Assembly: GCF_026262505.1 (NCBI RefSeq)
Contig: NC_067204.1
Location: 11,674,522-11,738,521 of the forward strand
Source of the DNA: Trichomonas vaginalis G3
Lineage: Eukaryota; Parabasalia; Trichomonadida; Trichomonadidae
DNA: 64,000 nt
Direction: 5' to 3'
The translations under genes were made by a program, and so were the position numbers. The notes below the pieces were generated by a model, which was given only the letters and a program-made list of their open reading frames with translations, searched no databases and was not told the origin of the DNA. Shown here one piece after another: positions 38,443-49,402 of the stretch (positions within the stretch are counted from its first letter, which is position 1; each line of letters begins with the position of its first letter).

Positions 38443-39846
38443 ATGGATATAGTCACTATTAAGTATTCAGAGATTGAGCGCTGCAATGATATTAAAACTA
38501 AGGAACCATTTACATTTATTATAAATGGCAAAAGAATAGAATTATCAAAGTATATTTCAATAATGATTTCAGATTTAGTACATGATGAATATTTACGCGA
38601 CAGCTCAGTCAAATCAGTCAATAAATGTTTAAATCTATCATGCAACAATACCATAGACGTAATATCTGAGTTTTTCAAAACCGGAATTCTCAGATACGAG
38701 AACAAACAAGAACTTTATAGAGATATAATCGAAGTAGCCAAAACTTTTCGTATTAGATTCTTGACTGATAAGTTTTGTGAGTTTGTTATGTCGACTTACA
38801 AGGAAATTAATGAGGAAAACTTTATTGACATATATGATTGTTCTGCAATACAAAATAACGAAAATAAGATGAATGAGTGTATTTCATTCTTCGCATCACG
38901 AATGTTTGATCTCAAAGAAGAATATAAAATCAAAACTATAAAAAGATGTGGATACGACTTTTTTGAGAGAGTTTTGACTTCAAAATCTCTCAAAATTGCT
39001 AATGAAGATTCATTAGTTAACACAATTATGTCATTGAGCGAATATGATAATTCATTCTTTTCTCTTCTTATGCACGTGAGAGTAGAATATTGCAATAATG
39101 ATGCTATCAAATCAATCAAGAATTTTTCAGTAAAACATAATTTAGAGTCTATCTCAAACGAGGTATTCGAACGCGCCCTTTTAAATCGTTCACAAATTCA
39201 TCATAAACTCCAGCATTCTGGTGCCAGCTATTTTGCTTTGGATGCTTATCCTAGTAAATTAAAATATTCGAATATCGAAGAACTTCATCATATTGATAAA
39301 TCCCATGAAAACATGAGAAAATTACGAAGCTTGAGAAAGTCAAAAGACGATTTCAAACAAATTTATGAAGCTCTTAAAAATGCTTCAGATGAAGGAGATC
39401 TTTCAACTATCAAATTTGCGGTTGATGAAAAATACACTGATGTTCGTGATGCAGAAAACAAAAATATGATACTTGAAGCAGCATGGAATAATAATTTAAC
39501 TCTTTTAAAACATTTGTTGATCTGTGGTGCTGATATTAAAAGTAGATCTCATAGTAATAGAACAGTTCTTCATTATTTTTGCCAAATGGGAAATCTAGAA
39601 GGTATTAAATATGTCCTCAACTATATAGATATCAACGTTAAAAATGATAAAAATTACACACCTCTAAATGATGCGATTGAAAACTCAATAGGAAACTGTG
39701 AAGAAATCTGTGAATATCTTAGTTCACAACCAAATATAGATAAAAGTAGTAAAAATAGTGATAATGAAACTCCTCTTCAATGTGCAGTTCGTCTTGGAAA
39801 ACAAAAAATTGCTGAAATTCTTCAGAGAAATGGATTTACTGAATAG
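38443..39846 (+). CDS. BTB/BACK-like protein with C-terminal ankyrin repeats, 467 aa
   Basis: ATG at 38443. Residues 1-125 have the shape of a BTB domain (EPFTFIINGKRIELSKYISIM, then ISEFFKTGILRYENKQELYRDIIEVAKTF), and 130-240 look like a BACK helical bundle (NFIDIYDCSAIQNNENKMNE). Residues 310-467 are ankyrin repeats (MILEAAWNNNLTLLKHLLICGADI, TVLHYFCQMGNLEGIKYVL, TPLQCAVRLGKQKIAEILQR). Trichomonads and amoebae share this BTB-ankyrin architecture. BTB-BACK proteins often act as cullin-3 adaptors, which is an inference here. The frame is intact and ends at TAG 39844-39846. Confidence 0.75.
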   Translation: MDIVTIKYSEIERCNDIKTKEPFTFIINGKRIELSKYISIMISDLVHDEYLRDSSVKSVNKCLNLSCNNTIDVISEFFKTGILRYENKQELYRDIIEVAKTFRIRFLTDKFCEFVMSTYKEINEENFIDIYDCSAIQNNENKMNECISFFASRMFDLKEEYKIKTIKRCGYDFFERVLTSKSLKIANEDSLVNTIMSLSEYDNSFFSLLMHVRVEYCNNDAIKSIKNFSVKHNLESISNEVFERALLNRSQIHHKLQHSGASYFALDAYPSKLKYSNIEELHHIDKSHENMRKLRSLRKSKDDFKQIYEALKNASDEGDLSTIKFAVDEKYTDVRDAENKNMILEAAWNNNLTLLKHLLICGADIKSRSHSNRTVLHYFCQMGNLEGIKYVLNYIDINVKNDKNYTPLNDAIENSIGNCEEICEYLSSQPNIDKSSKNSDNETPLQCAVRLGKQKIAEILQRNGFTE

Positions 39847-40188
39847 TTAAAATATGATATTTTTTGTGGGGTAAAATATTGTTTGATTTACATTCACCTA
39901 ATATTTATTAGCCAATGTAGATAGTTAATACTATTAGAAGTTTCTTATTCTGTTCTTCAGGTAATACATGCATCCACACAAATCTCCCTTAAAATGTTTT
40001 CGATAGATTATAATATATTGTAATATATGATAAAAATCCAGTCTTATGCTTATATACTACCTAATGACAATCATTTTCTAGATTATGGAGGCTTAAATTT
40101 CGTTCTGAAGAAAAATTAAAATTCAAGATCAAATAAATATATATATTTTTGCAATAACATACATGATTAACTTTACATAAACAAAAAT
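39847..40188. other. Intergenic, convergent 3' ends
   Basis: AT-rich. Nothing recognised. Confidence 0.5.
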
Positions 40189-41292
40189 CTAATATGGTTT
40201 TGAACGATACAACGAGAATAAGCCTCGACATAAAACATGATTTCTCAGTGGTCTTCTTGGATATTGTAATCTTACATTAGATCTACCTGTTACAGCAATA
40301 GGAGCTTTTATACAAGGGAAATTCCTCTTTCGGATCACGTTGTACTTATTTGAGATAATTTTAAGTGTTTTCTCGGTATCCATTTGCAAAGTTGTGTTAA
40401 ACTTTGCTGATGCTGCCAAACTGATATTATCTAACGATTCCTCATGGAAAATGTAAAATTGAGATCTAAACTCTGCCACTGGATTTTGATCATCCATCTT
40501 ATACAGCCATCTTGAGTTTAAACAATCTTCGATGTTCCATCTATTTTCAGGGTCTATTTCTAATAATCCTTGAATAACTTCTTTAATTTCAGGAATTACA
40601 GTAAGAGGAATCGTAAACTCTCCATTCCTTATCATTTTTAACAGTCCTTCTTTATCTGCTCTTTTCCATGGAAGAGTTCCTGTTACCATTGAGTATAAAA
40701 CAACGCCAAGACTCCACATGTCACTTATGAATGGATTGTATTCGTTACCAGAAATACATTCCGGGGATACGTAGTACTTTGTTCCGCAAGTAAGATTCGT
40801 TAATTCGTTTTCCTCGAAATATGCTGATATTCCGAAATCACCGATCTTGACATTGTTACATTCATCAAGAAATATATTCTCCGGCTTGATATCTAAATGA
40901 GCTATTTTCATTCCATGAATATGAGATAAACCAACTAAAATCTGATAGAAGATTTCGCGCGCTTGCTCATTGTTCGTTCCATGACCCTTAACTAACATGT
41001 TAAATAAGGTACCACCAGCACAATATTCCATGATGATATAATAATTTGTATTATCTTCATAGATTTCATAGAGTTGGACTATGTAGGGACTATTAATATA
41101 CTTCATAATGCGCACTTCATTCTTAAAATCGTACCTACAATGTATATGGCCTTCCCGATTTTTATAAACAACTTTACAGGCATAATTTTCCCCTGTTTTA
41201 GTACTTGTAACCTTGTAGACATCCGAGAACTCACCCGATCCGATGTGCTCTATAAATCGATAGCTGAATCCGTCAGGTGGATCTGGGAACAT
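40189..41292 (-). CDS. Serine/threonine protein kinase, CAMK-like
   Basis: 367 residues with a complete kinase domain at about 10-264. The glycine loop is IGSGEFSDVYKV (17-28), the ATP-anchoring lysine is K40 (YACKVV) and the helix-C glutamate is E59. The catalytic loop is HLDIKPEN (132-139), followed by DFG (152-154) and an activation segment ending SPE. The usual HRD arginine is Leu133, so activation-loop phosphorylation may not be the control point. The GTKYYVSPE activation segment and the helix-rich lower lobe fit the CAMK/CAMKL group that is greatly expanded in trichomonads. The C-terminal 100 residues are basic and have no recognised domain. Substrates unknown. Confidence 0.88.
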   Translation of the reverse strand: MFPDPPDGFSYRFIEHIGSGEFSDVYKVTSTKTGENYACKVVYKNREGHIHCRYDFKNEVRIMKYINSPYIVQLYEIYEDNTNYYIIMEYCAGGTLFNMLVKGHGTNNEQAREIFYQILVGLSHIHGMKIAHLDIKPENIFLDECNNVKIGDFGISAYFEENELTNLTCGTKYYVSPECISGNEYNPFISDMWSLGVVLYSMVTGTLPWKRADKEGLLKMIRNGEFTIPLTVIPEIKEVIQGLLEIDPENRWNIEDCLNSRWLYKMDDQNPVAEFRSQFYIFHEESLDNISLAASAKFNTTLQMDTEKTLKIISNKYNVIRKRNFPCIKAPIAVTGRSNVRLQYPRRPLRNHVLCRGLFSLYRSKPY

Positions 41293-41891
41293 AAATTATG
41301 CTCTCAAATCAATAAAAAATTGTAATGTTCGGAAAAAAATTTTCGAAATTTGAAAAGCATTTGTCGGGAATACATCAAAATAATTACGCAACGCTGATAT
41401 TTTTATCAGATAATATTTCCCAAAACAATAATTTTGCTCAATTCTATCAAAAATAAATCATTTTCATATTAATATCAATTACTTCTTAATTAATATTATG
41501 AAATCATATATAAAAAAGTTCTCAAAATTTCAATCTCAAAATTTATCAAGCCAAAAAGGTGGTTCTGGGATAAAAAACATTTCATTATCCATCGTTAAGA
41601 ACATTATGAATGTGTATGTAAACTCATTGGTAAATCTATTATGACGACACTAACACTTGATCCGCCAATTTCTCTTATGCCAGATCTGAAAAAATTGATT
41701 ATGTTCACCATCATATATAAAATATGAGCTGATATCTAGAGTAATATAAAATTCATGATGCACTTAAGCTCAACACAAGAAATTTTTGATTTTATTAAAT
41801 AATATACAAATAAACAATATTTATAATAAACATTAATATTACATACAATTCAAATAGATATTATGCATATAAGTTGATCATGTTTGGAGGA
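41293..41891. other. Intergenic, nothing firm
   Basis: A 28-codon frame from ATG 41641 reads MTTLTLDPPISLMPDLKKLI, but it is too short to support. The rest is AT-rich. Confidence 0.45.
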
Positions 41892-42479
41892 TCATTGATT
41901 CACAACTAAGCCTTCAGATGGAAACATTGAGGATTTCAAGAAATTGATGTTAAGAAAATTCGAGATTCCATTATCTCTAACAAATTCATGAATTGAAGGT
42001 AAGGAAAATCCATGAAAAGCAGGTTTCTGTGTATTTCTGGAGGGATCAACTTCGCTTATGGCATATATGGTTTTTTCAGACTCGGGCTCGGATTCTTCTT
42101 GATGTTTTTTGGGAATAAGGTGAAATTGTTGGGCAATTGCAACTCCTTTGCTCACTAATTGAGACCATCTGTTTTTAATATTTGCAGATGAACGATGTGG
42201 GAAGAATTTAGCTATGTGTATCCATTTTTTGCCAAATAATTTTTGTTTTTCGATCAAAAGCTGATCTTCTTGAGGAGTCCACTTGTCATTAGCTAAACCA
42301 GGAGCTAGATAATTGAGGTATCTCTCTCTGCATTGTCTTGGAGACCTTGTTCCCATTATTGAAGAAATTGTTTTCCAATCTGTTGAATATATCTGCACAA
42401 GGCTCTGCAAGTGAACATCTTCTTCTGGAGTAAAAACATTTCTCTTCAGCTTTATCTTCTGACTATCACACTGCGACAT
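41892..42479 (-). CDS. R2R3 Myb-like DNA-binding protein
   Basis: 195 residues from ATG 42479; the upstream in-frame TTG is ignored. Two Myb/SANT repeats lie near the N-terminus. R2 (about 12-61) reads FTPEEDVHLQSLVQIYSTDW...RSPRQCRERYLNYL, with Phe replacing the first core Trp. R3 (about 64-112) reads WTPQEDQLLIEKQKLFGKKW...RSSANIKNRWSQLV, with all three core Trp. The C-terminal 80 residues are unstructured. Several Myb proteins of this type control transcription in T. vaginalis, including iron-regulated genes. The target of this one is unknown. Confidence 0.87.
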   Translation of the reverse strand: MSQCDSQKIKLKRNVFTPEEDVHLQSLVQIYSTDWKTISSIMGTRSPRQCRERYLNYLAPGLANDKWTPQEDQLLIEKQKLFGKKWIHIAKFFPHRSSANIKNRWSQLVSKGVAIAQQFHLIPKKHQEESEPESEKTIYAISEVDPSRNTQKPAFHGFSLPSIHEFVRDNGISNFLNINFLKSSMFPSEGLVVNQ

Positions 42480-43520
42480 GATAAATTTTAAATTCAATAG
42501 GATTCAAATAGCGGACGAAAATATAAATTGAAATAAAATTCATCCATTGAATTTAATCGATCAAAAATTTTTTAATTCGAATAGAACATCTATAATAAAT
42601 ATAATATTTAAAATATAAAATTTTCAAACAATTCAAATTGAATCCCATTGAATTTTAATTCCCAATAAAAGAATAATAACAAGAATAAAAGAGATAGCGT
42701 TCTTTTTCAATTTCTGCTAGTTCCGATCAATTTGAATGATCCAATTTTGATAACCTCAGAATTGAAGAACAGACCAAAACAATTATCAATTAATTTGAAG
42801 CGAATCGCAGATAATTATTCTTGCAATCATCTGTATCAACATAATTAAAGCGAGAATTAAAATAATGTGTTTTGGATAAATTTTTTATTCAATTTTATCT
42901 ATATTTGAATGATAAGTGGGTCACGAACAACAAAGGTCTGAGAAAAAACAAAAAGATTGTTCTGCACAGAAAGTTGAAGAGCTTATTAATTTGATCTTTG
43001 AGCGACTCAGTGAAAAAAACATACCAGGAGAATTTTCAAAAAGAAGATATAGATAATTTAAAGGATTCGGTTATTCGTGAGCTATATTCAAGATAGAAAA
43101 ATCAACATTGAGCGGAGTATTTCTAAATTTTATCTGAATTCTCGAATTTTAGTGAGTTTATAAATTATCTTCTTATCAAATAAGTTTTATTTAACCAATC
43201 GCAAAATATTGTTACTACAATTCAGTGTGTAATATGGTTATCTCAAATAATTGCCCAAATTATGAATATTGACTTGTTTTATATGAACTTAAAGCCAACA
43301 TTCTTCGATAAACACCATAAGTATAAGTAATATGAAATATAAATTAAGAAAATCGGTTGTTGGATTGCTAGTGAAAAGAAATTATGACTATTTAAATAAA
43401 AAAATATTCATTTATTGCATTATAATGAATCATCTAGTGTAAACTTCACTAATAGCTATTTTTAAAGCTATGAGCGTTATTTATGCATTATACATTCATA
43501 TTTTTAAAATAATTTCAAAT
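42480..43520. other. 1-kb gene-poor region with a possible coding relic
   Basis: Between about 42920 and 43100 short overlapping open stretches read like charged protein (QKVEELINLIFERLSEKNIP; KEDIDNLKDSVIRELYSR) but change frame and lack starts, suggesting a decayed gene. Nothing else stands out. Confidence 0.35.
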
Positions 43521-44113
43521 TATACAATTAAGGGTTGGTGTATAAGCAACACCCGATTTTTATCTTCGAATTCTATTCAATTTGAATGCAATATTATGGC
43601 ATGTGTGATCCAATCAAAACCAAATTTAGTCTTTCATCGCGATTATAGAGAAATTCATAAAAATTCTGTGCTAATGTAACCAGAGAAATCGTCTCGATTT
43701 CTTGTTCTTCTTCATTCATATGGCAAGTCACTGCGCAAAAGTTTCCAGAATCCAATCGTTTTAAACGCCGATATCAATTTTTATGGAAGAGAAAACGAGA
43801 TTGCAGCATTTTTTATTGCATTAGCAAAATACATCGAAGTATACCAAGACGAAAAAGTCGAATACGCAAAGTTCCTTGAAATTGCGCAGAATATTGCGAA
43901 AGAAGACCATTTCAGCAATAATCTCAACCAAGAATTAGTGAATGACTTCGCACAGCAAGCCAACATCATAATTGCTCAAATGTGCTCAACAATCGCAGCT
44001 ATTGTATCCCAAGAAATCGTAAAATGCTTAACATCAAAATTTACCCCTATTCGATCATATTTTACCCTTTTTGCTAAAGCAGATTCGAATTCGAAAGTCG
44101 ACAAATTCGAAAT
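43521..44113 (+). pseudogene. Ubiquitin-activating enzyme (E1-type) relic, upstream piece
   Basis: One frame, interrupted by TAA at 43677-43679, reads as the inter-domain part of a ubiquitin-like E1. The segment MACVIQSKPNLVFHRDYREI corresponds to the GGIVTQVKxPKxxxFKxLxEAL stretch. After it come HSYGKSLRKSFQNPIVLNAD and the hallmark AAIVSQEIVKCLTSKFTPI, equivalent to the AAQEVxKxxSGKFTPI signature of the inactive adenylation half. The frame then runs into a foldback element whose 9-bp target duplication starts at 44105. Beyond the element the same frame continues at 46228. The gene has no start, an internal stop and no catalytic cysteine region, so it is a fragment. Confidence 0.75.
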
Positions 44114-46227
44114 AAGGGTTTCGTTTTGCTAAAATTGTCACTTTTATAGCATATTTGTTTTTGGATGTTTTGCGAAACCAAAAAAAACTATGATATACAA
44201 TGTGTGTGTAAAGAAAATACTTTATTTACTAGTTAAAAAATCATTTGGTATTGATCAAGTTATTTTTTCTGGATAAGATATTATATGGATAATTGGATAG
44301 AAAATACAATTATATAATCTTGTACCTGGTTTAATTAAGCTAATTGTCATCAGAAACTTGTAATTTTTATGAATTTCAGATTTTCTTTTCATTACTGCTT
44401 TTCTTAATAGGTCAAGTTCTTATTTACGTTATAAAGTATGATATTTACAAATATCAAGTTATCATGTTTTTTGAGAAATTATGAGAAACAAACAAAAATG
44501 AAAAAGATAGGAATAGCAATGAATAGTGATGTGGGTATAGAAAATGTAAGAGATATGAATGCAAAGCAATCAGTATTTAGGACATTGACCATAGATTTCG
44601 AAAAAAAAATGCTGCATATTGAGCGAAAACTATGATTATATTATAAGGCTGTCATTTAAAGCATAATGAAACTATTCCCTTTTCATTTTAATCGAATAAG
44701 ATAGTAAAGATTTTTGAATTAGCTAGAAACTGATGAGATGTTTTCACAAATCAGATTTTTAATCTCTATAATGCATAATTCACTCAATATCTCAATTTTG
44801 ATATTGCGAGATATTTTTGCTATCGGTTTCGCAATTTTGACACAATAGCAAGAGGGTTCTATAAGCATTATTATCAACGTAGAGTCTGAATATCATATCA
44901 GAAAATGTCGCAAATCTAACATTTACCCGACCAAATAGCAAAAATAATTGAATACTTTTCGCCAAAACTTTAAAAATCGATAAAAATATGAAATATAGAT
45001 ATTAAAGAGACTTTTTATATAATATTCATAAAGATTTTCCAAAAATATGATACCGCAAAATTAAAAAAGTGACGTCTTGAGTGGGGTCAAAGGTCGAAAT
45101 TGCTAGCTAAATGTTTTTTAGCTAAATTGCGTATTGTACGTTTTTTTCGCAAAACGAAACCCTTATGAATATTATATAAAAAGTCTCTTTAATATCTATA
45201 TTTCATATTTTTATCGATTTTTAAAGTTTTGGCGAAAAGTATTCAATTATTTTTGCTATTTGGTCGGGTAAATGTTAGATTTGCGACATTTTCTGATATG
45301 ATATTCAGACTCTACGTTGATAATAATGCTTATAGAACCCTCTTGCTATTGTGTCAAAATTGCGAAACCGATAGCAAAAATATCTCGCAATATCAAAATT
45401 GAGATATTGAGTGAATTATGCATTATAGAGATTAAAAATCTGATTTGTGAAAACATCTCATCAGTTTCTAGCTAATTCAAAAATCTTTACTATCTTATTC
45501 GATTAAAATGAAAAGGGAATAGTTTCATTATGCTTTAAATGACAGCCTTATAATATAATCATAGTTTTCGCTCAATATGCAGCATTTTTTTTTCGAAATC
45601 TATGGTCAATGTCCTAAATACTGATTGCTTTGCATTCATATCTCTTACATTTTCTATACCCACATCACTATTCATTGCTATTCCTATCTTTTTCATTTTT
45701 GTTTGTTTCTCATAATTTCTCAAAAAACATGATAACTTGATATTTGTAAATATCATACTTTATAACGTAAATAAGAACTTGACCTATTAAGAAAAGCAGT
45801 AATGAAAAGAAAATCTGAAATTCATAAAAATTACAAGTTTCTGATGACAATTAGCTTAATTAAACCAGGTACAAGATTATATAATTGTATTTTCTATCCA
45901 ATTATCCATATAATATCTTATCCAGAAAAAATAACTTGATCAATACCAAATGATTTTTTAACTAGTAAATAAAGTATTTTCTTTACACACACATTGTATA
46001 TCATAGTTTTTTTTTTGGTTTCGCAAAACATCCAAAAACAAATATGCTATAAAAGTGACAATTTTAGCAAAACGAAACCCTTAATATTCATAAAGATTTT
46101 CCAAAAATATGATACCGCAAAATTAAAAAAGTGACGTCTTGAGTGGGGTCAAAGGTCGAAATTGCTAGCTAAATGTTTTTTTAGCGAAATTGCGTATTGT
46201 ACGTTTTTTTCGCAAAACGAAACCCTT
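44114..46227. mobile_element. 2.1-kb foldback (Mutator-like) element with 9-bp target duplication
   Basis: The ends are AAGGGTTTCGTTTTGC and GCAAAACGAAACCCTT, bounded by direct copies of ATTCGAAAT (44105-44113 and 46228-46236). Inside, 44114-45030 and 45164-46082 are near-perfect inverted arms of about 0.92 kb, differing by two bases in an A/T run. Identical 65-codon frames lie in both arms (44438-44635 plus, 45559-45756 minus). The spacer of about 145 bp between the arms is repeated in direct orientation at the right end (46083-46227), and every junction carries the same terminal motif. No transposase gene is seen. A 9-bp duplication fits Mutator-like elements. Confidence 0.82.
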
Positions 46228-46318
46228 ATTCGAAATATACAAGAAACTCTTTGGCAGCGAGCTCCATGAAAAACTAGCCAATTTGCAGAACGCCGTGAGA
46301 AATATAAACATTTATCAA
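46228..46318 (+). pseudogene. Ubiquitin-activating enzyme relic, downstream piece
   Basis: After the foldback element, the frame that stopped at 44113 resumes with KLFGSELHEKLANLQ, equivalent to the E1 segment (VFGxxLQEKLxNLxxFLVGAGAxGCE) that opens the active adenylation domain. The match fades at about 46300. With the element and one target duplication removed, both pieces form one uninterrupted frame running on into the TRAPPC10-like frame. Confidence 0.6.
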
Positions 46319-49027
46319 ATGATTTCAGACAAACAAAAAGAAGCAAGTCAGCCAAAGAACACACAACAATCCTCTACAAGAATAACACCTCCTCAACCAC
46401 CTGCTTCCCTTAAAAGTCCGATTATTCATACAAATCGTGTTGTCAAAGTCACAATCAACGACCAAGAGCAAGTTTGGAAAGAGCTTGCAAGGAATCTATT
46501 CTCAGACTACAGATTTCCGATCCCAGCTTCTCTTGCAAAGATGAATTTCAAACATGAAGGGGCTACAGTCTTTTTAGAATTCATTCCCGAGACACAAGAT
46601 TACTCAAAATACGTACAAGTCGGCGCAGATCCATACCAAAGACCTTACGTATCAATCTACGCCGTCAGAGCCAAATCCGCCCAAAATCTTCCTCCTTCCA
46701 CAGTTACAGGCATTCAGAAATGGATCACAGAGGCCTCAATTGTCGGAAACAGTTGGAGAGTTTTCATTTTCCAGGAGGATTCGTCGTTTTTCCAGTCTTC
46801 AAAAACAATAAATAAAGGAGAATTAGTTTCAGACCAAATGCAGATGAATAACGTTATCATTATACCATGCAAGAAGTCAAAACTATCTGACCAATCAGCC
46901 GAACAAGTCAAATCAGCCATGTCTTCCGCAGTTATTGAATCATTTGCAAAATATGATCAGGATACACGTGCTAAAATCAAACGTAAAGCTGGTAAAACGG
47001 ATGCTGTTAACTATCTCAAGGCTTGGCGTGGTCTTTTACTTAACTATTACGGTTATTATGAAGATGCCCTCGCATCTTTCCTTGATGCTTATCAATCGGC
47101 GTTGGAAACATTACCAACAGTACCTCTTAAGCCATTTAACATGAAATGTGTTACTACTTACCCATTTGAAAGTATGAATGATAGTATATCCATTTTATAT
47201 TTCGCTTTGCATGGTATTTTTTCGATTTATTTCACTCGCGTTAAGTTTGATGAGATGTTTAGGTTCTTCTTAACCTTCTGGGGCCTCGTTCAAGAGAAGA
47301 ATAAAAAAGAAGATGTCGAAATTTGGGCTGAAGAAAGTTTAAAGAGCTTCTTAACCATCCCAGAGATAGCTAATAGCAATACTATTAACTATAGAATCCT
47401 TGAAAGACTGTTTTACCTCACTCTCCAGAAAAATACCAAAGATGTTTCTCAGATTCGCAAGCGTTTGCTCTTTGTTTTACCTAGTAACATGGTCAATACT
47501 CGCATTGCAATAGAAGCAAGGTACGCAAACTGGGCTGCAGAAACAAAATCTGAGATGCCAGAAGTTGACACGAAAACGATAGCTTGGAAATTCGGAGCCA
47601 TAGAAATGTTATTCAATTTCGACGACGCTATCGAAAACGCAAATACTCGGGAAATTGAGAGGATTACAAAAATTATTTTAACCGATAAATCTGCTGTAGA
47701 AAATAAGCAGAAAATATTCCAGAAGATCCTTGACCTCAAAAAGGATATCAAAATCCTCAAACCTTTCTCTGTTTCCAAATTTGTCAAATGTAGTCAGTTC
47801 GGAAGTGAAGTTGAGCAAGGCGAGAAGATGGATATCAGTACAAAACTCGTAATGCCACCATGGTTTAACTCTCAAATCGACCAAATTGATGTTGAATTTA
47901 CAAATTCTGACGGAAACTATCAAATCGAGTCGATTTACAACCCAGAATCAGAATTTTCCAAGATTACAACATCGTTTACCTTGGTTGGTGACTGGATTGC
48001 TACAAGTATTCGTGCTAAAATCCAAAATGTAACTTTCGAGTGGCCAGTTAAGGATAAATTCGCCAGATTTACAGTTATTCCGATCCGCAAACCTCCTATT
48101 ACAGTCGTCTTCCCTGTTCTGACCAGTCTAAACAAGGAAATGATTTTTGATTTCACTGTAGACTTCAGGGAGAGGCTTAACAAGGAGATAAACATCGAAA
48201 TGAAGTTCGACAAAGACGATATCGTCATACCAGACCAGACAGGAATCTGCGAAACCAACGGTAAAAAGACATTTTTCAGAATTTCCAACGGAAACATCCT
48301 GTTTTCGTTCGAAAAAGACTGCACACTCGATGATTGCATCAGTTTGGCAGGTCTAGAAATCAAATGCCCCATTGCTTTCATCATGAAAAAGCAAATTGAA
48401 GAAACAAATTTAGTAATTACTTCAAGATTCGATCAATTGAAGTTCGAAACCGAAATTCCTGCAACGTTCTGGTTCCCAATCGATGTATACATCCGCATGA
48501 AGACCGAGAAATTCATGCATGTTCGATTATCAAACACAAGTGATATAGATTTGAGAATTGAACAGTGCAGTATCGGTAACTCCAAGTGGGAAAACATCCA
48601 TTTGGAGGGCGGAGAAGTAACATTCTTGTTATGCGAAAATTCCGAAGATCAAATCTTGAAATTAACTGTTTCTGAACCTTTGGGATCACGTATTTACAAT
48701 GAATGGAATCTTGGCAACCAAAAGATTGGTTTGCCAATGATTGACTGCGAAATCGGAGATTCGAAACTTGTCGAAGGCGAACCAAGCACTTTGACAATGA
48801 AACTACCTGAATGCGACCTTGAAATCAATGAAGTGAAGAGCATTGCGATGGCAACTGCAATTAAAAGGCATTTTCCAGGAGGAGAATTGGAAATCGACTT
48901 CATTCCTCTGAAATACGGCTTCATAAGAATGCCTACTATAACAATAGATGAAGATGAGTTCATCCTCAATCCACAGTATATCTACGTTGAAAAATCTAAC
49001 GTTCCTTCTTATATTCCTTTTGTTTAA
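46319..49027 (+). CDS. TRAPPC10: TRAPPC10/Trs130-like subunit of the TRAPP tethering complex
   Basis: About 902 residues from the ATG at 46319, the first ATG after the E1 relic. The frame itself is open further upstream through the element end. Features match TRAPPC10. An N-terminal region includes WRVFIFQEDSSFF and is followed by a helical-repeat middle (KAWRGLLLNYYGYYEDALAS, LERLFYLTLQKN). The beta-rich C-terminal half ends FIPLKYGFIRMPTITIDEDE...PQYIYV, like the last strands of TRAPPC10. The subunit belongs to TRAPPII, an exchange factor for Rab11/Ypt31-type GTPases at the late Golgi. It is distant from animal and fungal homologues, so TRAPPC11 or another TRAPP subunit remains possible. 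The foldback insertion lies only 92 bp upstream and may affect its promoter. Confidence 0.6.
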   Translation: MISDKQKEASQPKNTQQSSTRITPPQPPASLKSPIIHTNRVVKVTINDQEQVWKELARNLFSDYRFPIPASLAKMNFKHEGATVFLEFIPETQDYSKYVQVGADPYQRPYVSIYAVRAKSAQNLPPSTVTGIQKWITEASIVGNSWRVFIFQEDSSFFQSSKTINKGELVSDQMQMNNVIIIPCKKSKLSDQSAEQVKSAMSSAVIESFAKYDQDTRAKIKRKAGKTDAVNYLKAWRGLLLNYYGYYEDALASFLDAYQSALETLPTVPLKPFNMKCVTTYPFESMNDSISILYFALHGIFSIYFTRVKFDEMFRFFLTFWGLVQEKNKKEDVEIWAEESLKSFLTIPEIANSNTINYRILERLFYLTLQKNTKDVSQIRKRLLFVLPSNMVNTRIAIEARYANWAAETKSEMPEVDTKTIAWKFGAIEMLFNFDDAIENANTREIERITKIILTDKSAVENKQKIFQKILDLKKDIKILKPFSVSKFVKCSQFGSEVEQGEKMDISTKLVMPPWFNSQIDQIDVEFTNSDGNYQIESIYNPESEFSKITTSFTLVGDWIATSIRAKIQNVTFEWPVKDKFARFTVIPIRKPPITVVFPVLTSLNKEMIFDFTVDFRERLNKEINIEMKFDKDDIVIPDQTGICETNGKKTFFRISNGNILFSFEKDCTLDDCISLAGLEIKCPIAFIMKKQIEETNLVITSRFDQLKFETEIPATFWFPIDVYIRMKTEKFMHVRLSNTSDIDLRIEQCSIGNSKWENIHLEGGEVTFLLCENSEDQILKLTVSEPLGSRIYNEWNLGNQKIGLPMIDCEIGDSKLVEGEPSTLTMKLPECDLEINEVKSIAMATAIKRHFPGGELEIDFIPLKYGFIRMPTITIDEDEFILNPQYIYVEKSNVPSYIPFV

Positions 49028-49402
49028 AATTTTTACTTTTTTTTTGACAAATTCAAATAAAAACATCAATAACTTATTCAAACACTGATCTCTTGAAAAC
49101 TCCGTTCGTTCGGTAACAATTGGAAGCATTATTATTATTTGCTGAGTGGAAAAGATCTTTCATGAATAATGGAAAGCATAGAAGCACAAATGTTTCAGAA
49201 TTGGGCCACATGCATTCTGCTTATTTGGAGCAGCCATGCATTATTGAGGACCAAATTCATCCATGAAATTTATTTTGGATGTTGTATATGAAATATGGTC
49301 AGGAGTTTCACCCCTATTGATTTTTAAAATTGTCACTTTTTTATCCAAAATTTATGGAATAGCAAAATTCCCTTTTATAAGGGGATAAAAACTATTTCAT
49401 AA
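49028..49402. other. Intergenic with an orphan initiator-like site
   Basis: GTCACTTTTTTATCC at about 49335 resembles an Inr, but the next ATG opens only two codons. This may be the leftover promoter of the ATG-less ORF that follows. Confidence 0.35.

Noticed and set aside
44438-44635. 65-codon ORF repeated in both arms of the foldback element as a transposase or other gene
   Set aside because: Too short, no motif, and its duplication is explained by the inverted arms. Kept only as evidence of arm identity.
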